The position numbers and the translations under genes were made by a program. Of a stretch of DNA of 5,099 bases, positions 1 through 5,027 are shown in pieces; position 1 is the stretch's first letter, and each line of letters begins with the position of its first letter. The DNA lies in assembly GCA_030681635.1 (NCBI GenBank), contig JAUXRT010000140.1:1-5099 (forward strand), in the 5' to 3' direction. The notes beneath the pieces are model-generated. The model was given only the letters and a program-made list of their open reading frames with translations. It did not search any database and was not told where the DNA came from. Origin of the DNA: Reyranella sp. (GTDB lineage Bacteria; Pseudomonadota; Alphaproteobacteria; Reyranellales; Reyranellaceae).

Positions 1-1090
1 CACGTTGCTGGCCGGCGCGCTGGTGGCGTTCCTGCAGGCGATGAACCTGTTCGGCTCGCCCGCCATCCTCGCCATCCCGGCCGGCTTCCACACGCTCACC
101 ACCCGCATCTGGAGCCTGTTCCAGTTCCCGCCCAAGCCCGAACTCGCCGCCGCCGCCTCGCTGCCGCTGCTGATCCTCACCGTCCTGCTGCTACGCGCCC
201 AGGCCACGGCGCTCGGCCGTCGCGGCTATGCGGTGCTGGGCGGAAAATACGGCGAGCCGCGCCTGATCAAGCTCGGCGCCCTCAAGTGGCCCGCTGCCGC
301 ACTGGCACTCATCGTGCTCGCCATGCCGCTGTTCCTCCCTTACGCGGCGCTGTTCAACTCCGCCTTCTCGCGGGTGGCGTCCCGCGTCATCAGCTTCGAG
401 ACCATCACGCTGCACAATTTCCGCTTCACCTTCCTCGAGCTCAGCTCGACCATGCCGGCGCTGAAAAACACCTTCCTGCTCGCCACCTCCACGGCGACCC
501 TCGGTGCCTTGCTGGCGCTGCTGATCGCCTACATCGTCGCCCGCCAGGCGGTGACCGGCCACCGCGTGCTGGGCTTCCTGGCGACGGCACCGCTCGCCAT
601 CCCGGGCATCGTGCTGGGCGTCGGCCTGTTCCTCGCCTACACGCGCCCGCCGCTCACGCTCTACGGCACACTGTGGATCCTGCTCATCGCCTTCATCACC
701 ATCGAACTGCCGGCGGCCTACCAGCAGCTCTCCTCGGCCTTCCACGCCGTCCATCCCGAACTGGAGGAGGCGGGCCGCATGCTGGGCGCGACGCGGCTCC
801 GAACCCTGGCCGACATCACCGCGCCGCTGCTGCGGTCGGCCGTGATCGCCACCTGGTGCTTCATCTTCGTGGCCGTCATCCGCGAACTCAGCGCCGCCGT
901 GATCCTCTTCACCTCCGACACCAAGGTCCTCTCGGTGCTGATCTTCGACCTGAAGGAAAGCGGCGACGTTGGCGCCATTGCGGTGCTCAGCCTCACCATG
1001 ATCGCCATCACCACCGTGGTCGTCACCGCAGCCAACCGCTTCGCCGGCACCCGCCAGACCAGCAGGCTGGCGGCGCGGCCCATCACCTAA
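1..1090 (+). CDS. Iron(III) ABC transporter permease, FbpB-type fused two-domain protein (5' truncated)
   Basis: This is the inner-membrane permease of a binding-protein-dependent iron(III) importer, which would work with a periplasmic binding protein and an ATPase. The reading frame is open from the window edge, so the true start and probably the first ~200 residues lie upstream. Numbering from the TTG at position 5, residues 12-37 (NLFGSPAILAIPAGF, then TLTTRIW) match the end of the first permease half in Fbp/Sfu/Afu proteins. A second half follows, with hydrophobic segments near residues 97-121, 155-179, 188-212, 221-238, 278-300 and 324-344. The ATPase-docking EAA loop of this half is at residues 255-276 (EEAGRMLGATRLRTLADITA). 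It ends at a TAA (1088-1090) with no gene directly behind it on this strand, so any partner ATPase is upstream or elsewhere. The family call is firm; iron rather than another substrate is inferred from resemblance to Fbp proteins. Confidence 0.9.
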   Translation, partial: TLLAGALVAFLQAMNLFGSPAILAIPAGFHTLTTRIWSLFQFPPKPELAAAASLPLLILTVLLLRAQATALGRRGYAVLGGKYGEPRLIKLGALKWPAAALALIVLAMPLFLPYAALFNSAFSRVASRVISFETITLHNFRFTFLELSSTMPALKNTFLLATSTATLGALLALLIAYIVARQAVTGHRVLGFLATAPLAIPGIVLGVGLFLAYTRPPLTLYGTLWILLIAFITIELPAAYQQLSSAFHAVHPELEEAGRMLGATRLRTLADITAPLLRSAVIATWCFIFVAVIRELSAAVILFTSDTKVLSVLIFDLKESGDVGAIAVLSLTMIAITTVVVTAANRFAGTRQTSRLAARPIT

Positions 1091-1095
1091 CTCTT

Positions 1096-1199
1096 GCTGG
1101 GAGCGCGCCTCATGAGCGAGCCGGAGGCTCGCGGTCCAAAAGACCATGAGCGCCACTTCAGGACGGAGGTTACTCCGCCCGCAGTGGCGCGCTCCCAGC
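1096..1199. repeat. Cloverleaf-like inverted-repeat element downstream of the permease
   Basis: A perfect 14-bp inverted repeat closes this stretch: GCTGGGAGCGCGCC at 1096-1109 and its exact complement at 1186-1199. Three smaller hairpins lie inside: a 7-bp stem with a 3-nt loop (1116-1122/1126-1132), a 4-bp stem with a 5-nt loop (1133-1136/1142-1145) and a 5-bp stem with a 4-nt loop (1164-1168/1173-1177). A competing 8-bp pairing, 1150-1157 with 1183-1190, shares bases with the right arm of the closing stem, so two folds are possible. It begins six bases after the permease stop and could act as its terminator, but there is no T run. The degree of nesting suggests a mobile or structured intergenic repeat. 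What it does is not known from the sequence. Confidence 0.7.
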
Positions 1200-1202
1200 G
1201 AA

Positions 1203-1225
1203 GACCTCCACGACCCGTGGAGGTC
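1203..1225. repeat. Perfect 10-bp hairpin with 3-nt loop
   Basis: GACCTCCACG (1203-1212) is followed by ACC and then by its exact complement (1216-1225). It lies four bases after the closed inverted-repeat structure and is probably part of the same intergenic element. No U-tract follows on either strand, so it is not a classical intrinsic terminator. Confidence 0.75.
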
Positions 1226-1235
1226 CGATGTCCGC

Positions 1236-1662
1236 CTAAATGGCGTTCACCTCCTTGTTTCCGTTGGCCTTTCTCGGTGTCTCCGGGGACGCGCCGTGCG
1301 CGGCAGAAGCGTGCAAATCCGAAATCGTCTTTCGGGCCGAGTCAGTGGGACACAGGTCTACGTCGTTGCCGGGAGGTGTGCCCGCTGCCAACCGGCTGAT
1401 TTCACAGCGGATCTGCCGATGCCGCGCCGTGGGACATGAGACGCCAAGTGACTCGTTTGCGGACGCCGTCTCCCGGGCCGACGCGAAGCCGGGGAGCGCG
1501 TTGCGCCATGCATAGAGCGTGGTGTGATCGACATCGACGATGGAAGCGGCAGGGGCCACCGAGCCGATCTCGCCCAGCGCCTTTAGGAACGCCACCTGGC
1601 GCGTCCGACGGCGGGGGGAGCTTGCGGCCATTGCGATGGGTCAGGGAAAACGGGTCGGTCAC
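1236..1662 (-). pseudogene. Frameshifted small helix-turn-helix protein gene
   Basis: Translation would start at a GTG (1660-1662) and read VTDPFSLTHRNGRKLPP before leaving the useful frame. The next frame carries a convincing DNA-binding segment, starting PRRRTRQVAFLKALGEIGSV and continuing through AASIVDVDHTTLYAWR. This resembles the helix-turn-helix of phage terminase small-subunit-like and related small regulators. The frames meet at a run of six C on the coding strand (plus-strand G at 1613-1618). Removing one base would join them as RKLPRRRTRQ. After about GFASARE near 1475 the tail loses resemblance to such proteins and runs to a TAG at 1236-1238 through the intergenic repeat, so the 3' end also seems lost. 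The start is supported by AAGAGG four bases upstream and by the promoter at 1681-1709. Alternatively the short frame starting at 1631 could be translated, but it lacks those signals. A sequencing error in the C run is also possible. Confidence 0.6.
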
Positions 1663-1680
1663 GATGCCTCTTCGGCAGGA

Positions 1681-1709
1681 TATGTAGGAAACGGACGTTT
1701 TCCTGTCAA
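1681..1709 (-). promoter_or_regulatory. Sigma-70-like promoter with palindromic spacer, upstream of the broken HTH gene
   Basis: On the minus strand a perfect TTGACA (1704-1709) is followed 17 bases later by TACATA (1681-1686), a weaker -10. The spacer (1687-1703) is itself an imperfect palindrome, with arms GGAAACG and CGTTTTCC around GA, as expected for an operator where a bound repressor would block polymerase. The AAGAGG ribosome-binding site and GTG start of the HTH gene lie just downstream. Self-repression by the former HTH product is an inference. The -35 starts only four bases beyond the stop codon of the next gene upstream (1714). Confidence 0.65.
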
Positions 1710-1713
1710 GTGG

Positions 1714-2268
1714 TCATGGAGCAGTTGGTTCGGTCGGCATTGCAGGCGATGGCGGATACTTATCTTCGTGGCCTAAAAGGCGAAGCGTCCAAAAGCCCAG
1801 TCCTGCCTGGAGTTGCTCGAGCTTCGGAAGAAAGTCAGTGATTTCGGTGAGAATATCTTTCCCATCTAGACGCTTTGACGGGTTTATCGGCGAGAGCCTC
1901 AGTTGCAGGGCGTCTCGCTTTCCCGCGTACACGAACTGAGCGTGTTGTATGGCGTTTCTCATTCCCGAGAGTTTGCCAGTCTCGTTGTAGAATTGCCCCA
2001 GTTCCGCGAAGAGTTTGGGGTGAGCATCGCCTATAACTTCACGGGCGTAGTCGAGCACCATTTGCCGCTGCCCTGCGAAGCTGCGGTGCGAATTCCAGAG
2101 AGCGTTGATGGGCTTGTAGTGTACCGGCTGCCAATTCCGCTCCCGCGAAATTAGATTCATGAAAATGCCGTGCCAGTTGTCTTCGATCATGCTCCACTTC
2201 GTAGTCAGCATCCCGATTGCCAGATAAAGTTCTAAAGGTTGTTCGACCTTCGGTGGACCATCGTTCAT
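1714..2268 (-). CDS. HEPN-like hypothetical protein with RNxxxH motif
   Basis: I cannot assign this 184-aa protein to a named family. It is predicted to be soluble and mostly helical, with no signal peptide or membrane segment. Its clearest feature is MRNAIQHAQF: Arg104-Asn105 and His109 form the R-N-x3-H signature of HEPN domains, many of which are metal-independent RNases in toxin-antitoxin, abortive-infection and CRISPR-associated systems. In HEPN proteins this motif opens a late helix after a long helical N-terminal part, which fits residues 11-100 here. The C-terminus is a Pro-rich tail (from about residue 172). The ATG at 2266-2268 has AAAGGG seven bases upstream. The coding sequence is far less GC-rich than the permease, which suggests transfer. 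No nucleotidyltransferase or antitoxin partner is visible beside it, so it may be a solitary effector, a degenerate remnant or simply a non-catalytic fold member. That the gene is real is fairly sure; the HEPN call is a motif-level inference. Confidence 0.65.
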   Translation of the reverse strand: MNDGPPKVEQPLELYLAIGMLTTKWSMIEDNWHGIFMNLISRERNWQPVHYKPINALWNSHRSFAGQRQMVLDYAREVIGDAHPKLFAELGQFYNETGKLSGMRNAIQHAQFVYAGKRDALQLRLSPINPSKRLDGKDILTEITDFLPKLEQLQAGLGFWTLRLLGHEDKYPPSPAMPTEPTAP

Positions 2269-2308
2269 GTCAAAGCCCTTTGTTGAAGCGAACCCAAAGC
2301 CCGAGGTT

Positions 2309-2339
2309 CACCCGGGTGCTATGGCGCGCTTTGAGCGCG
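2309..2339. promoter_or_regulatory. Two palindromes upstream of the HEPN-like gene
   Basis: A perfect 10-bp palindrome, CACCCGGGTG (2309-2318), is followed by a 6-bp stem with a 3-nt loop, CGCGCT TTG AGCGCG (2325-2339). Both lie 40-70 bases ahead of the start codon at 2268, in the 147-bp gap between the terminator and the gene. They may be operator sites or leader RNA hairpins. I found no convincing -35/-10 pair in the gap, so the promoter of the HEPN-like gene remains unlocated. Confidence 0.35.
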
Positions 2340-2415
2340 GTATTGGGTTGGTAGTGAAGGCGGCCACACACGAGAAAGCTAGCCGACTGCCAGAGCGGAT
2401 CGTGAAGAAGATCAG

Positions 2416-2440
2416 GAAGCCCGCCAAGTGGGCGGGCTTC
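2416..2440 (-). terminator. Strong hairpin terminator of the zinc-ribbon gene pair
   Basis: GAAGCCCGCC (2416-2425) and GGCGGGCTTC (2431-2440) form a perfect 10-bp GC-rich stem around a 5-nt loop. It lies four bases past the TGA (2445-2447) of the minus-strand gene, the usual place for an intrinsic terminator. The T content after the stem is modest on both strands, so it may stop transcription from either side to some extent. Confidence 0.75.
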
Positions 2441-2444
2441 TCAT

Positions 2445-2750
2445 TCAACGCACACGCCGCTGCATCGGCGGTGGCATCGGCTCGTAGCCTGCGGGCCATT
2501 TGATCCAACCAGCCTTATTGTATTCCACGCTGATTTGATGTTTGGCGAGATGGGCCATTAGCCTAGGTTGATGATCTTCAACAATTCCATCCCAATTCAT
2601 CACATGACAAGTCCGGCAAACGCGGATTTTCCAAGGATGAATGTTTCTGCCCTTGTAGACGTGCTGGCCATCTCGATATTCGTTCCCGCACATCTCGCAG
2701 TCGTTCATAATTATGAGATCGTCTGATCTCGGCTCTTTGGTGATGCGCAT
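2445..2750 (-). CDS. Small zinc-ribbon protein of unknown function (rhizobial accessory type)
   Basis: This 101-aa protein has two CxxC knuckles, Cys18/Cys21 (CEMCGNEY) and Cys45/Cys48 (VCRTCHVMNWDG), which should bind one structural zinc. A His-rich helical part and a Trp-containing tail follow (residues 60-92, including NKAGWIKWPAGYE). The pattern VCRTC, then NWDG, then a late AGW recalls small uncharacterised proteins common in rhizobial prophage and island DNA. I know of no established function. The ATG at 2748-2750 begins one base after the TGA of the gene before it (TGAcATG), which supports translational coupling and this start. A second Met at residue 15 (2706-2708), directly before the first CxxC, is an alternative, but no good ribosome-binding site precedes it. 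The base composition is low in GC relative to the flanking chromosome-like genes, and a strong terminator follows immediately. Confidence 0.75.
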   Translation of the reverse strand: MRITKEPRSDDLIIMNDCEMCGNEYRDGQHVYKGRNIHPWKIRVCRTCHVMNWDGIVEDHQPRLMAHLAKHQISVEYNKAGWIKWPAGYEPMPPPMQRRVR

Positions 2751-2751
2751 G

Positions 2752-3033
2752 TCAAAGATCCGGACTGTAGTCGACGACGAAGCGATAGATCTTGTGATTT
2801 CGCGGGCCTTGCTTGTACGTCATAAATTTGCTGCCCCGAGCGACGCCCGCGAGCTTGTCGCTGAGAGCGTCCGCAGCCTTGCTTGTAACGTACTCGGCGG
2901 CCTCCCGATTGACGTTTTCGAGTGTGTCGCTAATCCCACAGACGGGACAGGAAACCGCACTTTCAGGCTTCGCATCGACCGGTCCTTCGATCGGCACATT
3001 GCACTTCGCGCATTTGACGTCATGGATTGTCAT
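2752..3033 (-). CDS. Small zinc-ribbon protein of unknown function, first gene of a coupled pair
   Basis: From the ATG at 3031-3033 the product is 93 aa. Cys8/Cys11 (CAKC) and Cys29/Cys32 (CPVC) form a zinc ribbon with a 17-residue insert. A helical segment follows (residues 39-63, VNREAAEYVTSKAADALSDK), then a basic, aromatic C-terminus (SKFMTYKQG, HKIYRFVVDYS). It resembles short uncharacterised zinc-binding proteins I associate with Bradyrhizobium- and Mesorhizobium-type genomes. The reading frame stays open upstream to 3192, but the extra 53 residues look non-coding and cross a promoter candidate and a hairpin, so I prefer the start directly before the first CxxC. No strong Shine-Dalgarno precedes it, which leaves some doubt. 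It overlaps nothing and is coupled to the next gene by TGAcATG. Zinc binding is a safe inference; a nucleic-acid or protein partner is unknown. Confidence 0.7.
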   Translation of the reverse strand: MTIHDVKCAKCNVPIEGPVDAKPESAVSCPVCGISDTLENVNREAAEYVTSKAADALSDKLAGVARGSKFMTYKQGPRNHKIYRFVVDYSPDL

Positions 3034-3079
3034 TGCAGGGCTCTGCACTAGAGGGATGGGCCGAGCCTGCCCTATGATT

Positions 3080-3109
3080 TTTGTATGCGCCCCGTTCGGC
3101 TCTTTCCAA
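3080..3109 (-). promoter_or_regulatory. Candidate promoter for the zinc-ribbon gene pair
   Basis: Reading the minus strand, TTGGAA (3104-3109) is separated by 18 bases from TACAAA (3080-3085), each 4 of 6 to consensus. Transcription would begin roughly 40 bases before the ATG at 3033. A 7-bp inverted repeat, CGCCCCG/CGGGGCG (3088-3094 and 3115-3121), has one arm in the spacer and the other just outside the -35, and could be an operator. This is a moderate match only. Confidence 0.4.
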
Positions 3110-3125
3110 ACTTGCGGGGCGTTCG

Positions 3126-3154
3126 GACGGCGGTGACTGCGAATCGCCACCGTC
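3126..3154. repeat. Imperfect hairpin in the gap between the zinc-ribbon and lipoprotein genes
   Basis: GACGGCGGTG (3126-3135) pairs with CGCCACCGTC (3145-3154) across a 9-nt loop, with one mismatch and one G-T pair. It lies upstream of the candidate promoter of the zinc-ribbon genes. The rest of 3155-3330 shows no credible gene. It holds only a weak 7-bp inverted repeat CCGAGTC/GACTCGG (3178-3184/3228-3234). Confidence 0.4.
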
Positions 3155-3330
3155 TCCCCAATAGATCCAATACTACACCGAGTCCCCCGCAATTTGGAGT
3201 CCGCATAGGTTGTAGTCCCTACGCTGTGACTCGGGGGGATTGTTCGGTACTAGGGCGCTCGGTGCTTGTGTTTTTGTCGCGCTAGCAACTGCTTTAATAT
3301 GCGGCTTGGCAATCCCGTGTCTGGAGACGA

Positions 3331-3456
3331 TCAGAGGGACGCTTCAAGGGGCGGCTGCTGATCAGGTTGCTGCTGCTGTTGTTCCACAAATCGCGCGGCA
3401 GAAGTCATATACAGATACTGGTCCGCGCCCGGCACCAACACGGCCGGCCGTCACGC
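3331..3456 (-). pseudogene. Displaced second copy of the lipoprotein gene's 3' end
   Basis: Past the TAA of the lipoprotein gene, the same reading frame continues open to a TGA at 3331-3333 and encodes GADQYLYMTSAARFVEQQQQ, then QPDQQPPLEASL. The first part repeats the lipoprotein's own GADQYLYMTSAARFVDQQQQ. At DNA level 3362-3431 matches 3605-3686, with a 12-base length difference in the CAG-rich part. Several differences are third-position and silent (for example TTG/CTG and ACC/ACT), so the copies are diverged alleles rather than a fresh duplication. The segment has no start of its own and is not translated unless the TAA is read through. Its ending differs from that of the intact gene. 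This suggests it is the original 3' end, displaced when a foreign tail was inserted, or the decayed half of an in-frame duplication. Confidence 0.7.
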
Positions 3457-4119
3457 TTATCGCGTCGGCTGCAGGGGACTCGGCTGCAAAGGCGTCGGCT
3501 GAAGGGGAGGTCTTGCGCCTCCCGTGCCCGCGGTTCGGGTCGTGCCTTGGACAGTCGGCGGCGGCTGCGTGGAAACGGGAGCGCCTGACGTCGTCGGCCC
3601 TTGCTCAGGTTGCTGCTGCTGCTCTTGCTGCTGCTGATCCACAAACCGCGCGGCAGAGGTCATATACAAATACTGGTCCGCGCCCGCAGACCGACCTTCC
3701 TTGAAGACGTCGATGGCGCGGGCGCGGTCGCCGGTTTTCCAGAAGGCTTCCGAGACGTCGCTGTAGACGGCGGCCGTGGCGCTCGCCCTTGTCTCGATAT
3801 CGGTGGTGCGCAGCGCCTGCTTGGCGCTCCGGAAGCTCGCTTCGCCGCCCGCCCGATCGCCGTCCAGGATCTGGTAGCGGGCGAGCGTGCCGTAGGCCAA
3901 AGCGAGCGTCCCGCAGTTGACGGTGGTTTTAGGCGAGCACTGGTCGGCGGTGGCGAACCTCGCGACCTCTTTCCTGGCGAGGTCGGTTGCCTGTCTCTGA
4001 TTGCCGCTGTTGGAGGCTTCCATGGCCGCCTCCTGGTAGGAAGGGTCGCCGGCGCAGGATGTCAGCGCCAGGGCACAGGCCGCGACCATGACCAGTCTTT
4101 CGAGGGGCGAGCCGCCCAT
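3457..4119 (-). CDS. TPR-like lipoprotein with Gln/Pro-rich tail
   Basis: The 220-aa product is an exported lipoprotein: after a short basic N-terminus, residues 9-21 are hydrophobic and end in a lipobox LTSC, with Cys22 the predicted lipidated residue. Residues 25-160 are Ala-rich helices with the spacing of tetratricopeptide repeats (for example ALAYGTLARYQILDGDRAGG and DVSEAFWKTGDRARAIDVFK), usually a protein-binding scaffold. Cys61 and Cys69 could form a periplasmic disulfide. From residue 161 the sequence is low complexity: Q-rich, then P/T-rich, ending in three five-residue units (LQPTP, LQPSP, LQPTR). The ATG at 4117-4119 has GAGG seven bases upstream (4127-4130). A TTG two codons earlier is in frame but sits too close to that site. 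It is divergent from the NlpC/P60 gene. Membrane location and the TPR-like fold are fair inferences; the partner is unknown. Confidence 0.8.
   Translation of the reverse strand: MGGSPLERLVMVAACALALTSCAGDPSYQEAAMEASNSGNQRQATDLARKEVARFATADQCSPKTTVNCGTLALAYGTLARYQILDGDRAGGEASFRSAKQALRTTDIETRASATAAVYSDVSEAFWKTGDRARAIDVFKEGRSAGADQYLYMTSAARFVDQQQQEQQQQPEQGPTTSGAPVSTQPPPTVQGTTRTAGTGGARPPLQPTPLQPSPLQPTR
3464..3508. repeat. Three 15-bp tandem repeats in the lipoprotein gene tail
   Basis: Three imperfect units starting GTCGGCTGCAGGGGA, CTCGGCTGCAAAGGC and GTCGGCTGAAGGGGA lie end to end at 3464-3478, 3479-3493 and 3494-3508. They encode the LQPxP pentapeptides at the C-terminus. Copy number could vary between strains by slippage without breaking the frame. 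Confidence 0.8.
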
Positions 4120-4306
4120 TTCCAATCCTCAGAATATGGCCGATGGCTCGACCTCCACGAGTCATTCTGTCACACGGGCGCCGAAAAGGTAACAAGATCA
4201 ACGCCTTATCGGCGAAAATTACTGTGGCAGAAATGCAACATTTGTTGGACGGGCGCGCCGGCCGCCGCCACAATGGCCGCGACCGCCGCGTACCCTGCAT
4301 TGGTTC

Positions 4307-4311
4307 GGGAG
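4307..4311 (+). promoter_or_regulatory. Ribosome-binding site that decides the NlpC/P60 start
   Basis: GGGAG lies nine bases before the ATG at 4321. The in-frame ATG at 4312 touches this site directly and so cannot use it, which favours 4321. Confidence 0.65.
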
Positions 4312-4320
4312 ATGGAGTTT

Positions 4321-4995
4321 ATGGCGTTGAGGAATCCGATCTTGGTGCTGGCCGCCCTGGCCCTGTTCGGGACGGCGGGTGTTCTTTCTCCCGTCCTGGC
4401 TCAGGTCAAGGCGCCCCAGGTCAAAGCGGCCCAGGTCAAGGCGGCGACCAAGGCGAAGCCGAAGCCCGCGGTGCAGGCCGATCCGTCGGATACGGTTTCC
4501 GATCAGCTCAATGCCAAGTGGCAGCAGGAGAACGGCGTCTACGCCGGCTTCACGCAGGCAGCACCTGCCGCGGTCCAAGCGGTCCCGGTTTCATTCTCCA
4601 CGCCTGCCGTCGCGAACGACTGGGGCGACCGTCTGGTCTCGCGCGCCATGAACTACCTCGGCACGCCCTACCGCTACGGCGGCACCTCGCCGAAGACGGG
4701 CTTCGACTGCAGCGGCTTCGTCTACTACCTCTACGGCGCGGTCTTCGGGCAACGCATCCCGCGCATGCCGCACGAGATGGTGCGCGAGGGCACGCCTGTC
4801 GCGCGCAGCGACCTCCAGCGCGGAGACCTCGTCCTCTTCGGCTCCCGCGGCACCTACACCCACATCGGAATCTATGCCGGCAACGACCAGTTCGTTCATG
4901 CCACGCATCGCGGCTCGCCCGTGATGGTGACGCACCTGGACTCCGACTATTTCCGCACCCGCTTCATGACGGCGGTGAGGCTGTCTCCGCAGTAA
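4321..4995 (+). CDS. Secreted NlpC/P60-family peptidoglycan hydrolase
   Basis: The 224-aa protein has a Sec signal peptide (residues 1-28, ending LSPVLAQ). A Lys/Ala-rich linker follows that contains three QVKAx repeats and could bind the cell wall by charge. The C-terminal NlpC/P60 cysteine peptidase domain spans about residues 101-222. The catalytic residues are all visible: Cys130 in FDCSGF, His181 in THIGIYAG and His193 in FVHATH. The substrate-pocket motif YLGTPYRYGG comes just before. Members such as E. coli Spr (MepS) cleave peptide bonds in peptidoglycan stems, often D-Glu to diamino-acid or cross-link bonds. Which bond is cut here cannot be read from the sequence. No lipobox is seen, so it is probably periplasmic and soluble. 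Expression and activity are likely, as the domain is complete. It stands alone on its strand, divergent from the lipoprotein gene; no clear promoter was found in 4120-4320. Confidence 0.92.
   Translation: MALRNPILVLAALALFGTAGVLSPVLAQVKAPQVKAAQVKAATKAKPKPAVQADPSDTVSDQLNAKWQQENGVYAGFTQAAPAAVQAVPVSFSTPAVANDWGDRLVSRAMNYLGTPYRYGGTSPKTGFDCSGFVYYLYGAVFGQRIPRMPHEMVREGTPVARSDLQRGDLVLFGSRGTYTHIGIYAGNDQFVHATHRGSPVMVTHLDSDYFRTRFMTAVRLSPQ
4402..4446 (+). repeat. Three 15-bp tandem repeats in the NlpC/P60 linker
   Basis: Units CAGGTCAAGGCGCCC, CAGGTCAAAGCGGCC and CAGGTCAAGGCGGCG follow each other at 4402-4416, 4417-4431 and 4432-4446. They encode QVKAP, QVKAA and QVKAA, directly after the signal peptide. 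In-frame slippage could vary the length of the basic linker. Confidence 0.85.
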
Positions 4996-5027
4996 CTTCG
5001 GTCGAGAAGCGCCAGGCCTAGGAGCGC

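Larger units (their letters stand above)
1091..1440. repeat. Probable interspersed intergenic repeat (extent approximate)
   Basis: No convincing protein is encoded in this ~350-base stretch. It contains the cloverleaf-like array at 1096-1199, the hairpin at 1203-1225 and a pair of GTGGGACA direct repeats (1345-1352 and 1429-1436). The conceptual minus-strand peptide from this stretch (for example TDSARKTISDLHASAAHG) looks to me like the short spurious hypothetical proteins that recur across Hyphomicrobiales genomes, which would mean a multi-copy repeat. That is recollection rather than a search result. The outer limits are set by the permease stop and the second GTGGGACA copy and are a guess. 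Confidence 0.45.

Noticed and set aside
2267..2503. Plus-strand open frame of 78 codons starting MSKPFVEANPKPEVHPGAMA
   Set aside because: Its ATG overlaps the start of the opposite HEPN-like gene, it reads straight through the terminator stem (giving RKPAKWAGF) and into the 3' end of the zinc-ribbon gene, and it has no good ribosome-binding site. A short real peptide here cannot be excluded.
3034..3192. N-terminal extension of the first zinc-ribbon gene to 3192
   Set aside because: The 53 extra residues have no domain character, and the stretch covers a candidate promoter and a hairpin. The start at 3033 sits directly before the zinc motif.
3196..3227. Sequence resembling a tRNA T-arm (AGGTTGTAGTCCCT)
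   Set aside because: No matching acceptor, D or anticodon arms and no CCA end could be found around it.
4126..4260. Possible minus-strand promoter for the lipoprotein (TTGTTA, 17 bases, TGACAG)
   Set aside because: The -10 matches consensus at only two of six positions, and no better pair was found on either strand of this gap.
3601..4320. Long plus-strand extension in front of the NlpC/P60 domain
   Set aside because: It is the antisense of the lipoprotein gene plus intergenic DNA. The signal peptide and ribosome-binding site place the real start at 4321.
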